Source: an uncultured Bacteroidales bacterium
GTDB lineage: Bacteria > Bacteroidota > Bacteroidia > Bacteroidales > FEN-979
Direction of reading: 5' to 3'
NCBI GenBank assembly: GCA_903877385.1
Contig: CAIRDP010000061.1
Location: forward strand, 127,960 to 191,959
DNA length: 64,000 nt
The position numbers and the translations under genes are program-made. Under the pieces are notes generated by a model. It was not told the origin of the DNA. It did no database searches and worked only from the letters and a program-made list of their open reading frames with translations. Below, piece by piece: positions 52,821 through 62,089 of this stretch; position 1 is the first letter of the stretch, and the number at the start of each line of letters is the position of its first letter.

Positions 52821-54365
52821 ATGAATCAGGATAATAAATCCAATATTCTCATTGTCGACGACATCGAACCTAATGTTATTTTGCTTGAAACAACATTAAG
52901 GCATTTAAAAGCCAATATCATCCGGGCTTTCTCTAGTAAAGAAGCGCTTGAGAAAATTCAGGGGAGGGAACTTGCCCTGGCCCTTCTTGATGTGCATATG
53001 CCCGAAATGAGCGGGATTGAACTTGCCTCACAAATCCTCAGGGATAAAGGCCGGAATCTGATCCCGATTATTTTCATCACAGCCTATCCCTGCAACGATT
53101 CTGAGCTTGAAAAGATATACGAAACCGGAGTCATCGACTATATTTTCAAACCGGTGCATCCCAAACTGCTGATCAGTAAAGTGAAGATACTTCTGGAACT
53201 GAACCGGCAGAAGCATAAAATCCTGGAATCTGAAAAACAATACAGGATGCTGCTGAATGCATCTCCCGAAGGAATCATTATTATGGATACCTTCGGTTCT
53301 GTAAGGGAAATATCCAATGTTGCAGCCGAAATATTTGGCCTGTCCAGCAAGGAGGATTTTTTAGGCAATAACATCATTACGCTATTTCCGCCGGATGAAC
53401 AGATCAGGCTTCAGGAAGTAATCAGGCTTACTATCGAAAAGGGCCCGACCCACAACAATGAATTTCTCATTACCCGTGCCGACCAGACCCGGCTCAATTG
53501 TGAAGTCAGCCTGAAAATGATCATTGATGATTATGGAAAACCCACTGCCCTTATGGCTGTTATCAGGGACATCTCGCAAAGGAAAGTCATTCAGCAGCAG
53601 ATGATCCATACCGAACGCCTTGCAAGCATCGGGGAAATGGCAACCGGTATTGCCCACGAAATTAACCAGCCCCTGAATATTATTTCGCTCGGACTGGAAA
53701 ACCTGCTTGTCGAAATAAGTAAAATAGAAACTATTGACCCCGACTACTTTCATAATAAGGCAAAACTCATCTTCAATAATATCAGCAGGATTACATACAT
53801 TATTGATCATGTAAAAACGTTTTCAAGGGTGAATCATGATTTTACCCTGATTGAATTCGACATTCACGATGCACTAAGGAGTGCGGCATCTTTAATTGAA
53901 AACCAGTTCCGGAATGCCGGGATAGTCCTCAATATGCATTTTGATAAAAAAATTCCCAGAATTATAGGTGATCCGAATAAATTCGAACAAGTGATTCTTA
54001 ACCTTCTATTAAATTCCCATGATGCAATTGAAGAAAAAATGGGGATAGTGAAAACTGATTTTAAATGGCTCATCGAATTATTTACTTATAGAAATAAATA
54101 CCATCTGCATATAGAAATAATGGATAATGGAATGGGGATTAAATCGGCTGAGCTGGATAAAATCATGCTGCCTTTTCATACCACGAAGAAAGCCGGGAAA
54201 GGAACCGGGCTTGGCCTTTCTATTTCATACGGAATCATTAAAGAGATGAATGGAACTATCGAAATAGAAAGTGAATATTCAAGATGGACAAGGGTAAGGA
54301 TCACACTCCCGCTAAACCAGGAAAACGGTGATAACCCGAAACGTAAAAACTGTAAGGGAAAATAA
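52821..54365 (+). CDS. Soluble REC-PAS-HisKA-HATPase hybrid kinase
   Basis: This 514-residue cytoplasmic protein has an N-terminal receiver (about 8-125) with phospho-acceptor D57 (LLDVHMPEMSG) and K110. A PAS domain (about 135-255) follows, then a NtrB-type kinase core with H279 (GIAHEINQPLNIISLG) and an ATPase domain ending in GTGLGLSISYGIIKEMNG. The N-terminal receiver suggests that its kinase activity is set by another histidine kinase. No cognate response regulator lies beside it. Confidence 0.93.
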   Translation: MNQDNKSNILIVDDIEPNVILLETTLRHLKANIIRAFSSKEALEKIQGRELALALLDVHMPEMSGIELASQILRDKGRNLIPIIFITAYPCNDSELEKIYETGVIDYIFKPVHPKLLISKVKILLELNRQKHKILESEKQYRMLLNASPEGIIIMDTFGSVREISNVAAEIFGLSSKEDFLGNNIITLFPPDEQIRLQEVIRLTIEKGPTHNNEFLITRADQTRLNCEVSLKMIIDDYGKPTALMAVIRDISQRKVIQQQMIHTERLASIGEMATGIAHEINQPLNIISLGLENLLVEISKIETIDPDYFHNKAKLIFNNISRITYIIDHVKTFSRVNHDFTLIEFDIHDALRSAASLIENQFRNAGIVLNMHFDKKIPRIIGDPNKFEQVILNLLLNSHDAIEEKMGIVKTDFKWLIELFTYRNKYHLHIEIMDNGMGIKSAELDKIMLPFHTTKKAGKGTGLGLSISYGIIKEMNGTIEIESEYSRWTRVRITLPLNQENGDNPKRKNCKGK

Positions 54366-54466
54366 ATCAGGAATGCCCTGCACTGCAGAAGAAGGAAATC
54401 AGGTTCACCCGCCTTGAATGCAGCACATTTTGATAAAATGAGGATGGCATCCTGCCGGGCTGAAAC

Positions 54467-55399
54467 TTATTGCCTGGCAAGCACAAGGATCATGTACTTC
54501 TTCTCCTTAATAAAGGTCCCGCTGTGGAGTTTCGAAAACTCCCTGTTCATCTTCAGCGAAAGCTTCTCCCTGATGTCATTGGTGAGATGGTGCAGCCATG
54601 CAAGTTTGATCAGAAGCTTGCTCTCAAGGTAAAACAGGAGGGGGGTCACGATACGAGTGACATACATATTCGCAAATTTCAGGGTTGGCAACACATTAAG
54701 TGTGATGTCTTCCTGGTAAATGATCTTCCAGCCGTGTTCAGCTGCCAGTTTTTCAAATTCTTCAAACCGCTTCTGGTTCTTTTTTTCATTTACGGGACTA
54801 ATCGAAAAATAATCACAAATAACCCATCTCCCTTCAGGGGCAATGATCTCGTCGGCTTTTGCGAAACCCTTCTTCATGTCGATGTACTGAAATGACTCGG
54901 CATTAAGAAGAACCCCGTATTTCTTATCGGCATGAAAATCCTCGAACCTCACATTGTAAGCCGATGAAACAGGGTACTTGTTCTTTACATAGTTAAGCTG
55001 ATTGATGTTTGGTGAAAGAACATCCACCGTAAACCCCTTTTTTATAATCAGGTTCGCTATACCGCCTATACCGCACCCGATATCCAAAACCGCAAGCGGT
55101 TTATCGGGGATATGCGAAATGAGTTTCTCGGCATAATTGATCTGTGCAGCCTCCACATCATGAAACGATAACCTGTCAGGTTCAATATCGGGATTCTCGA
55201 AATAACCATAATGCAGCATGTCGTTTGAAAGCATTTCGGAATAAAACCTCAGCTCCTGGTCATGGCTTACTTTACAGTATTTTTTTTGCTTTCGGTGGAA
55301 GCTTACTGCACGGATAATCCTCAGGGGATTAAAAAGACTAAGAATGTATGCTGATGGCTTTTTCGGCGGAATTTCCTGACTGCTTTTCATCTCCGGCAT
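54467..55399 (-). CDS. SAM-dependent methyltransferase (class I)
   Basis: This 310-residue protein has a class I Rossmann methyltransferase core. Motif I is AVLDIGCGIGGIANLI (about residues 103-118), followed by the acidic post-I region and SPNINQLNYVKNKYP. The latter resembles the S-x-x-Q segment of cyclopropane-fatty-acid-synthase-like and tocopherol-type C-methyltransferases. The N-terminal 60 residues are basic and may contact membranes. The substrate is unknown; a lipid or quinone is a reasonable guess. It converges with the kinase gene. Confidence 0.88.
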   Translation of the reverse strand: MPEMKSSQEIPPKKPSAYILSLFNPLRIIRAVSFHRKQKKYCKVSHDQELRFYSEMLSNDMLHYGYFENPDIEPDRLSFHDVEAAQINYAEKLISHIPDKPLAVLDIGCGIGGIANLIIKKGFTVDVLSPNINQLNYVKNKYPVSSAYNVRFEDFHADKKYGVLLNAESFQYIDMKKGFAKADEIIAPEGRWVICDYFSISPVNEKKNQKRFEEFEKLAAEHGWKIIYQEDITLNVLPTLKFANMYVTRIVTPLLFYLESKLLIKLAWLHHLTNDIREKLSLKMNREFSKLHSGTFIKEKKYMILVLARQ

Positions 55400-55457
55400 C
55401 GGGTCGGAATTATTTAATATTAGGGTTGATGATTTTTTAAAAAGACGTTCCTGACAT

Positions 55458-57503
55458 CTACCAGATCTTTACCCTCAGGCTGTCGGGCATCCACATGGCA
55501 TCACCCTTCTGAACAGAGAAAGTTGAATAAAACTCCGGAAGGTTTGAAAGTGGGCCCAAAACCCTGAACCTGGGAGGAGAGTGCTCGTCACTCTTCACCT
55601 GGTTTGCTATAGCCTCGGGGCGTGTATTCACCATCCAGGCCAATGCATAACCAAGGAAAAACCTCTGGTCGGGACTTAGGCCTGCAATCATTTCATGGTT
55701 TTTATACTGCGCGGTTTTCTTAAAGGCTTCGTAACCCATAATGATACCTCCGAGGTCGGCTATATTCTCTCCCTGGGTAAGCTCACCGTTGATATGCAGG
55801 CTGTCCACGGCAACAAACCCGTTGAATTGCTTTACGATCAATTTGGTCCTGGCAAAGAACTTCGCACTGTCTTCTTTGGTCCACCAGTTGTGAAGGTTGC
55901 CGTATTCGTCATACTTGCAGCCCTGGTCATCGAATCCGTGCGTGATTTCGTGGCCGAAGGTAGAACCCCCTATGACCGAATACAGCAGGGCATCATCGGC
56001 CATGGTCCTTTCATAACCGGGAATGATAATATTGCAACCGGGAATCACGATCTCGTTGTTCGAGGGATTGTAATAAGCATTGTACGTCTGGGGCTGCATA
56101 TCCCATTCGGTGCGGTCGACAGGCTTCCCGTATTTGGAGATGTTGTAGGCAAATTCCCATTTGTTTGCATTCATCGCATTGCGCACAAATGAAGACCTGT
56201 CAATTTCAAGGGAACTCATATCCTTCCACTTATCGGGGTACCCCACTTTGATGATCACCGTGCTTAGTTTTTTAAGGGCTTTCTCCTTCGTTGCATCGCT
56301 CATCCAGTCAAGGTTCTTTATCCTTTGGGCATAAACCTCCATGATGGATTTGCCGATCTCAAGCAGTTTTTCTTTAGTGCCTTTCGGCAGATACTCATTC
56401 ACGTATACCTGTCCTACAAGCTCTCCGAGAGAATGATCGGTTTGCTCAACAACCCTTTTCCACCTGGGCTTGGGTTCTTTAACACCCCTCAGAACGGTTG
56501 AATAAAAGCTGAAAGATTCAAGAAAGGTTTTGTCGTCGACAAAACGGGCCAGGCCTCTTACCATCTGGAACTTCAGGTAGTTTTTCCAATCATCCAGGGG
56601 AATGGATTTGAGAAATGCATTTTCGGCAATTAAGAATTCAGGCTGGGCTACAATAACAGTATCCACATTTTTCAGCCCCACGCATTGTATAAAGAGGTCC
56701 CAGTCAAAATTCGGCATGGAAGCCTTCAGTTTTACCAGGGGAATTTTATTGTAATTCTTCAGGGGGTCCCGGGTATCCTCACGTTTGCGCGATACCTTGG
56801 CCAGCGCTGTTTCCAGTTTAAAGGTATGTTTCGATGCCATCCTGGCAGCGCTTTCTGAATACCCCATGAGTTTATACATATTAGTAAGATGCTCCGGGAA
56901 TTTCTCGCGTATCATCACAGTCCTGGGGTCAGAATCAAAATAAAAACTGCGGTCGGGAAGGCTTAACCCACCCTGGCTGATATAGACCGCATATTTGCTG
57001 CTGATCCTGTCGTCCTGCACAACATAAAAGCGGAACAGGGGAGACCCTGCAACTGCATGAATGTTTGCCGCCTCCTTTACAAGACCCTTGATATCTTGAA
57101 TCGCATCGATGCGGTCCATGTCGCCCTTCAGGTCACTAAGCCCCTTCTTGTTCAGGCTTGCACTGTCCATGCCTGAGTAAAAGAAATCGCCGATTTTTTG
57201 TTTATTACTGCCCCTGGGCGCATCTTTCAGGGCGGCAGAGGTCTCACAAACATTGCGTACCTGTGCGTTGATTGTGTCCTGTATCAGCTGCCACAAGCCG
57301 TTGGACTGCTCGCTGGCCGGGATTGGGTTTGCCTTGAACCATTTACCGTTTGCGAACATGAAAAAATCATCGCCAGCCTTAACGGTCGAATCGATATGTG
57401 ACAACAGGGGGTCAATACCCTGGGCCGTGTTTTTCCCCGATTTGCAGGAAAAAAACAATGACATTATGGCTAAAAAAGCCATAGGGAAAAACAGTTTTCT
57501 CAT
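55458..57503 (-). CDS. M13 (neprilysin/PepO) family zinc metallopeptidase lipoprotein
   Basis: The start at 57503 gives a lipoprotein signal (MRKLFFPMAFLAIMSLFFSC), so the 681-residue enzyme is probably periplasmic and lipid-anchored. The zinc site is GHEITHGFDDQG (HExxH), with the third ligand glutamate in TQGENIADLGG. The substrate-binding NAYYNPSNNEI is also present, and the protein runs to the family C-terminus (MWMPDSLRVKIW). Such enzymes cleave short peptides. It ends the gene run that begins at 59148 and follows the UroD-like gene by 35 bp. Confidence 0.95.
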   Translation of the reverse strand: MRKLFFPMAFLAIMSLFFSCKSGKNTAQGIDPLLSHIDSTVKAGDDFFMFANGKWFKANPIPASEQSNGLWQLIQDTINAQVRNVCETSAALKDAPRGSNKQKIGDFFYSGMDSASLNKKGLSDLKGDMDRIDAIQDIKGLVKEAANIHAVAGSPLFRFYVVQDDRISSKYAVYISQGGLSLPDRSFYFDSDPRTVMIREKFPEHLTNMYKLMGYSESAARMASKHTFKLETALAKVSRKREDTRDPLKNYNKIPLVKLKASMPNFDWDLFIQCVGLKNVDTVIVAQPEFLIAENAFLKSIPLDDWKNYLKFQMVRGLARFVDDKTFLESFSFYSTVLRGVKEPKPRWKRVVEQTDHSLGELVGQVYVNEYLPKGTKEKLLEIGKSIMEVYAQRIKNLDWMSDATKEKALKKLSTVIIKVGYPDKWKDMSSLEIDRSSFVRNAMNANKWEFAYNISKYGKPVDRTEWDMQPQTYNAYYNPSNNEIVIPGCNIIIPGYERTMADDALLYSVIGGSTFGHEITHGFDDQGCKYDEYGNLHNWWTKEDSAKFFARTKLIVKQFNGFVAVDSLHINGELTQGENIADLGGIIMGYEAFKKTAQYKNHEMIAGLSPDQRFFLGYALAWMVNTRPEAIANQVKSDEHSPPRFRVLGPLSNLPEFYSTFSVQKGDAMWMPDSLRVKIW

Positions 57504-57538
57504 AAAATCCTGATTTGAATGCCCCAAAGATCGGAAAA

Positions 57539-58588
57539 TTAATCCGATATCATGATCGGGTATTGTCCGAATTCCTGCACTGTCTCAGAAATGTTCATAA
57601 GTGTTTCCTCGCTTACCTGCCAGGGTATTTCCCCCTGGTCATCTCCAAGTATAAAACCACCACCCGGGGCCGCTTTCCGAATGATGTCTTTCACCGTGTC
57701 AACGGTCTTTATTCTACCCCAGTTTCGCATTTCAGCGCTGTCCATATTCCCAAGGAGGGTGATCCTGTGTTTGCAGTCAAACTTGATCCTTTCTATATCC
57801 TCATGGGCGCCGGCCCGGATAATCGCAGCCCCGGTCTTCTCTATATGATCAACGAGCTCAGTCATCCGCCCTGAATCAAAATTAAGGATAACAGGGCCTT
57901 TGATCAAGGGGATGGTTTGTTGTGCGATCAGCAGCCTGGTTTTAAAACAGGACTCCCAGGGCATGAATGCCGCCGGCGGAACAAGATCGGAATAACAAAT
58001 AGCCGTTGCCCCGGCCTCGAGCTGCATATTCGCATAGTTTACACAGAATTCCCTGTTTATTTCAATAAGCCGGTCGAATAAACCCGGAGCCGAATGCATA
58101 AGTTCAAGGTATTTGTCAAGCCCCAACTGCATCACCGGCAATGAGAACGGCGACATCACAGTACCTATGATTGGTATTTTATTCCCGACTTCCCTGTTTA
58201 ATCCTTCCGTGGCCTTGAATACCTTCCTGAGAGCCTTGGAGGTACGAACGTCCGGCACCGCAAGCTGCCCGATTTGTGCGGCATCGCCTATCAGTGGTTG
58301 GGCGGGATTGGGCTCACCGTCATCGGCCCAACTCACTGCCCCCCCGAATGCTTCAAACTCAGAAGCGGAACCAAACGAAGTGCAAACACAATCGTTCTGG
58401 TATTTCTGTCCCAGCCTGAGCTGGCCTTCGATAATATGTTCGGCTTTTGAAAAATAATCCCTTGGGCTCAGCCCGAGTTCTTTTGCACCGTGCATCGTAA
58501 GCATGAGAAAAGCAGGCAGCCTGTCGGGTTCCTTCTGCCCCATGGTCTTCAAAACACGTTCAAGTGAAGTCATTGCTGCTACACTCAT
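57539..58588 (-). CDS. UroD/MtaA-like TIM-barrel protein without the HxC zinc motif
   Basis: This 349-residue protein matches the uroporphyrinogen decarboxylase/MtaA-CmuA methyltransferase superfamily in length and pattern (LTMHGAKELGLSPRDYF; VMSPFSLPVMQLGLDKYLELM; ITLLGNMDS; GGGFILGDDQG). Corrinoid methyltransferases of this fold carry an HxC zinc motif in the strand PVILxxC; here that strand reads PVILNFDSGR (residues 232-241), so the ligands are missing. Haem-pathway UroD residues are not evident either. It is therefore an unassigned member. It follows the nitroreductase gene by 11 bp, suggesting a linked reaction. Confidence 0.85.
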   Translation of the reverse strand: MSVAAMTSLERVLKTMGQKEPDRLPAFLMLTMHGAKELGLSPRDYFSKAEHIIEGQLRLGQKYQNDCVCTSFGSASEFEAFGGAVSWADDGEPNPAQPLIGDAAQIGQLAVPDVRTSKALRKVFKATEGLNREVGNKIPIIGTVMSPFSLPVMQLGLDKYLELMHSAPGLFDRLIEINREFCVNYANMQLEAGATAICYSDLVPPAAFMPWESCFKTRLLIAQQTIPLIKGPVILNFDSGRMTELVDHIEKTGAAIIRAGAHEDIERIKFDCKHRITLLGNMDSAEMRNWGRIKTVDTVKDIIRKAAPGGGFILGDDQGEIPWQVSEETLMNISETVQEFGQYPIMISD

Positions 58589-58599
58589 TACCCAAAGCT

Positions 58600-59148
58600 T
58601 TAAAGCTGCCTTACGACTTCCTCGAGTGGCTTGCGGTATCGCTGAGCAGTTTGTTTTCGTAAAAGGTCGGCAGGCAATTCGGCTTCATTACCGGGGTAAC
58701 CTGCAGCAATCATCACAACAGGTTCAGTATCCGGGCCGAGGTTCGCAGCTTTAGTCGCTTTCTCAGTGTCAAAGCCCCCCATGGGATGGGTCTTAATACC
58801 CATGGCCGTGGCTTGTATCATCAAAAGCGAGTTGGCAAGACCCGTATCGTGCCAGGCATGTGAATTGACAAACTCCTTGTCCTGGTAAAAGTATTTTGTT
58901 TGAGCGGCTGATAATATCAGAGCCCCCGCTTTATTCGCATAACGCCGGTTCCCTTCGTTAAGGCAATCAAGCAGCGTTTCAAAACCACTGCTGCCATGGA
59001 TCGCATAAAAATATCTCCATGGCTGATTGTTCATTCCTGAAGGTGCAAGTGTGGCAGCTTCGATAATCTGTAAAAGTTTTTCCTGCCCGACCGGCTCCCC
59101 GGAAAAAGAAAAATGGGCTCTGCGTTTAGTAATAGGCTCAAGAAGCAT
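58600..59148 (-). CDS. Nitroreductase family FMN protein
   Basis: This 182-residue protein of the NADH oxidase/nitroreductase fold has the FMN-binding N-terminal R-R-A-H-F motif, the APSGMNNQPWRYFYA loop, and the C-terminal PVVMIAAGYPGNEAELP. Members reduce nitro compounds, quinones or flavins, or carry out specialised reactions such as flavin destruction. It lies directly upstream of the UroD-like gene in the same transcription unit. Its partner reaction is not known. Confidence 0.9.
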   Translation of the reverse strand: MLLEPITKRRAHFSFSGEPVGQEKLLQIIEAATLAPSGMNNQPWRYFYAIHGSSGFETLLDCLNEGNRRYANKAGALILSAAQTKYFYQDKEFVNSHAWHDTGLANSLLMIQATAMGIKTHPMGGFDTEKATKAANLGPDTEPVVMIAAGYPGNEAELPADLLRKQTAQRYRKPLEEVVRQL

Positions 59149-59155
59149 AATTAGT

Positions 59156-59716
59156 TTATAAAGGCGCTATCGTTAGCTGTATGGTTCCGTCGAGGAACAT
59201 TCCGACAGTGACGGCAGGTAAAGACCCATTGATCACTCCGTAGAGCCTGAAATAGAAGCTTGGTTGCGTAAGATAAGGACGGATATTTACGTTGTTCGTG
59301 GTAATAATAACGGTTTTTGCATTCGGATCTGTATTGGTCACGCTGCCTATCTGGTTCTCGGGCTGGAAATTCTGGTTGTCGGCAACCGTGGCCCGCATTG
59401 AACTCAGCCAATGGAATGTGGAATCGGCAGGCTGTTCAATTGTTACAGAAAGGTTGGTGAATGAAGTGTTCTGAATCGTACCGGATGAAAAACCATTGGC
59501 GTTGCACAAACTGTCGAGGTTAATATGCACAAGGCCTGAATAAAGGATTACTTCTCCCCCGGTTTTAAGCGTGCTCCCGGTATATGTGAAATGCTGCCTT
59601 GGCAGCTTCATTGAAACATTAATTGAAGTGAGCTGTTTTACTTTATCGCATGAGGTAAAGTATATCATAGGAATGGCCAGCAAGACCAATAAAAAAATAT
59701 AATTACGCGTTTTCAT
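59156..59716 (-). CDS. Unknown lipoprotein, beta-rich
   Basis: This 186-residue protein has signal MKTRNYIFLLVLLAIPMIYFTSC (lipobox FTSC, Cys23). The body is predicted to be a beta-sandwich with alternating hydrophobic residues and many Asn/Thr (SVTNTDPNAKTVIITTNNVNI). It resembles small Bacteroidota surface lipoproteins of unknown function. It ends 7 bp before the nitroreductase start, so it may head the same operon. Confidence 0.8.
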   Translation of the reverse strand: MKTRNYIFLLVLLAIPMIYFTSCDKVKQLTSINVSMKLPRQHFTYTGSTLKTGGEVILYSGLVHINLDSLCNANGFSSGTIQNTSFTNLSVTIEQPADSTFHWLSSMRATVADNQNFQPENQIGSVTNTDPNAKTVIITTNNVNIRPYLTQPSFYFRLYGVINGSLPAVTVGMFLDGTIQLTIAPL

Positions 59717-59789
59717 GGGATCAATTTTAAAAATTTAACAAAATTGTTTTACGGGACCAAAGATAGGTAAAACTTATGGTATTTCCAAA

Positions 59790-60974
59790 TTATTTCATTG
59801 AATAATTTCGCCTGCCGTTCCGGTAAACCACGATGAATGCATCATGTATCCCTTTCTCCTGCATTTTTTTCTTCAGGGCCCTTGCGCATTCAATGTCGGC
59901 GCATTTTCCCACGATAAACCTCTCAGTTTTCCCAATGGTCTCAACCCTTACTTCCCCGGCAATATGGTAGTGGTTTTTTATCCATCCGGCTGTATATTTA
60001 TGATGTTCCACTGCAAAGATCTGCACTGAATACCACACCGCTTCACTTGCCTTCGGGCTTGCCCTGGGAGGGACGATTAACCTGGGCGGGAGGATGACCT
60101 CCTGGTTCCCGGCACTTGTTGTTTCTGTGACCGGCATAGCCTGTTCTGTATGCCTTGTTTCAGGAGGAGATGGATGAACAGCTTCATGCCCGGTATAGAA
60201 AGCCGGGTAATCGGAGGGCTGCAACTGCGTGCTCTTCAAGGGCCTGTTACCACGCTCCCTGGCCTGGCCGGTTCCCAGGTTGAATGAAATATTCAGGGCA
60301 ACATAATGAACCGCATCATAAGGATAACCCCCCGAGGTATTGTCAATCTTATCGGAGAGATACGTCCTGTAACTATACTCCAGCCCCAGGTTAAGCCTGT
60401 TGCCTATCCTGTAATAAAATCCGAGACCCGCAGGTATTACAAAGGATGCATGGAAATTGCTTAAGGGATTATCGGTTGCCAGGGAGTCATAATTGTAAAC
60501 TTTGTTGTTCAGCTTTGAATACCATCCTGCATAACCCAGTCCTGCGATTCCGTAAACGAAAAACCTTCTTTTCTCACTTTGGCCGAAAAAAAGGTTCGAG
60601 AAATTAAGCAGGATATGAAGGTCGCCCTCGAGTATGATCCCTGTAAACGAATCTTCAACAGGGGCCCCGTTTTTCACATAACTCTTAATTCCTCCGTTCA
60701 GTATCCCGCTGTAGAGCGATACCCTGAACCCGAAAATATTTGAAAAATAATACTGGCCGAAGATGCTTGCAGCAAGCCCGGTTGAGCGCTTAAAGGTAAA
60801 ATTGCCAACGTTCAGGTCGCCATGGTAAATTGCCGGTCCAAAGGTCAGTCCGAACTGCCCTGTGTTCGATAGCACTGCATTGTAATTCCTGCTGGCAGCC
60901 GGGACCTGCGAAAATCCCCGAAGACTGAAAAATAGAATCAATAAAACCAGGATAAAACCCGGGCTGGTCTTCAT
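59790..60974 (-). CDS. Outer-membrane beta-barrel fused to a C-terminal SPOR-like domain
   Basis: This 394-residue protein has a signal peptide (MKTSPGFILVLLILFFSLRGFSQ). A barrel of about 210 residues follows (GQFGLTFGPAIYHGDLN ... YVALNISFNLGTGQARE). A Pro/Glu/Thr-rich linker (about 235-310) leads to a C-terminal domain of about 75 residues (AVWYSVQIFAVE ... ERFIVGKCADIECARALKKKMQEKG) that fits the SPOR fold. SPOR domains bind denuded peptidoglycan at division sites. The architecture suggests a barrel tethered to the cell wall. Confidence 0.85.
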   Translation of the reverse strand: MKTSPGFILVLLILFFSLRGFSQVPAASRNYNAVLSNTGQFGLTFGPAIYHGDLNVGNFTFKRSTGLAASIFGQYYFSNIFGFRVSLYSGILNGGIKSYVKNGAPVEDSFTGIILEGDLHILLNFSNLFFGQSEKRRFFVYGIAGLGYAGWYSKLNNKVYNYDSLATDNPLSNFHASFVIPAGLGFYYRIGNRLNLGLEYSYRTYLSDKIDNTSGGYPYDAVHYVALNISFNLGTGQARERGNRPLKSTQLQPSDYPAFYTGHEAVHPSPPETRHTEQAMPVTETTSAGNQEVILPPRLIVPPRASPKASEAVWYSVQIFAVEHHKYTAGWIKNHYHIAGEVRVETIGKTERFIVGKCADIECARALKKKMQEKGIHDAFIVVYRNGRRNYSMK

Positions 60975-61076
60975 ACCTCTGTCATTAAAAGCCTGGTAAA
61001 AATACAGTCAAATCCTTCAGGCCCCGGACCCCAAAAAGATTTTTTGTCAACAACCCAATGTCAGTCCCGCATCTTG

Positions 61077-61184
61077 CATCGGTGCGAAGCGCCCTCATCC
61101 CGCATCAACGCGCAGCGCCCCCATCCCGCATCGGAAACGCAAAGCGTTGCCCATCCCGCATCGGCGCGCAGCGCCCCAATCCCG
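61077..61184. repeat. Four tandem copies of a 26-30-bp GC-rich unit
   Basis: Units 61077-61102, 61103-61128, 61129-61158 and 61159-61184 each begin CATC and end ATCCCG around a GCGC...GCGC core that can fold on itself. Partial units flank both ends. There are no spacers, so it is not a CRISPR array. Confidence 0.85.
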
Positions 61185-61223
61185 CATCCAATCGAATCAG
61201 ACATGAATGTTCAGCATTTATTA

Positions 61224-61231
61224 TACCTTTG
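61224..61231 (+). promoter_or_regulatory. -7 element TACCTTTG for the alpha/beta hydrolase gene
   Basis: Full TAnnTTTG match 35 bp before the ATG at 61267; there is no clear -33 TTTG. Confidence 0.4.
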
Positions 61232-61266
61232 TTATGTAAATCATCACTGCGCAAAAGATCCATACC

Positions 61267-62058
61267 ATGTCGTATATTACTTTTAAAAGAAAGGAAATTC
61301 ATTTTACCGATACAGGCAAAGGTGATGCCATAGTACTTCTGCACGGATTCACCGAAGACCTCAGGATATGGAAACAATTCTCGGCAAAACTCTCGAAAAA
61401 CTACCGGGTGATCTGTATCGACCTCCCCGGTCACGGGAACAGCCAATGCCTTGCCGCAACCCATACCATGGAACTCCTGGCAGAGGCGGTATCCGCAGTG
61501 ATAAAACAGCTTAATGTAAAAAAATGCCTGATGATAGGCCATTCCATGGGGGGATATGTTACCCTGGCTTTTGCCTCGAAATTCCCGGGCATGCTTAAAG
61601 GGTTCGGGCTTTTCCATTCCCATTGCTATCCCGATTCACCCGAAGATAAAAAAAACCGCCTCCGCACCATTGAGATTGTAAAAAAAGACCGCTTCAGTTT
61701 CCTCTCCATATTCATCCCCTCGCTCTTTCCCGAGGAAGTCCGCAGTAAATTCGGTAAGGATATAGAATTCCTGCAATGGTGCGCAGCAGAGATCCCCCGC
61801 GAAGGTATTATTGCAGCTCTGAAAGGAATGAGCGAACGTATGGATCAGTCCGGGCTGCTGAAATCGACAACACTCCCGGTGCTCTTCATCCTCGGATTAA
61901 AAGATTCAAAAGCGCCGGTTAGCCGGCTTTGGGAGATGATCTCCCTGCCTTCGGTAAGCGAGAGCCTTATCCTGCGCGAATGCGGACATATGGGGTATAT
62001 CGAAGCCCCTGATCTTACCCTCAGGTCGGTCAGGAATTTTGCAAAAATGGTTTTCTGA
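61267..62058 (+). CDS. Alpha/beta hydrolase
   Basis: This 263-residue cytoplasmic protein has the alpha/beta-hydrolase fold. The oxyanion region is VLLHGFTEDLRIW and the nucleophile elbow is GHSMGGY with S93. The likely acid is in LGLKDSKAP (about D214) and the catalytic His is in RECGHMGYIEAP (about H241). The family includes esterases, lipases and C-C hydrolases such as MenH; the substrate cannot be assigned. It is flanked by unrelated genes and is probably monocistronic. Confidence 0.92.
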   Translation: MSYITFKRKEIHFTDTGKGDAIVLLHGFTEDLRIWKQFSAKLSKNYRVICIDLPGHGNSQCLAATHTMELLAEAVSAVIKQLNVKKCLMIGHSMGGYVTLAFASKFPGMLKGFGLFHSHCYPDSPEDKKNRLRTIEIVKKDRFSFLSIFIPSLFPEEVRSKFGKDIEFLQWCAAEIPREGIIAALKGMSERMDQSGLLKSTTLPVLFILGLKDSKAPVSRLWEMISLPSVSESLILRECGHMGYIEAPDLTLRSVRNFAKMVF

Positions 62059-62089
62059 ATCTTACCGTTTATCACCACGGGAGTCGGAC

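Larger units (their letters stand above)
60975..61266. other. 292-bp intergenic region with 26-bp tandem repeats
   Basis: This lies between two divergent genes. It contains the tandem repeat at 61077-61184 and a -7 element TACCTTTG (61224-61231, +) 36 bp before the hydrolase start. No gene is seen; frames through the repeat encode low-complexity sequence only. Confidence 0.6.

Noticed and set aside
61077..61184. Possible CRISPR array
   Set aside because: Units are directly adjacent, without unique spacers, and no cas gene is nearby.
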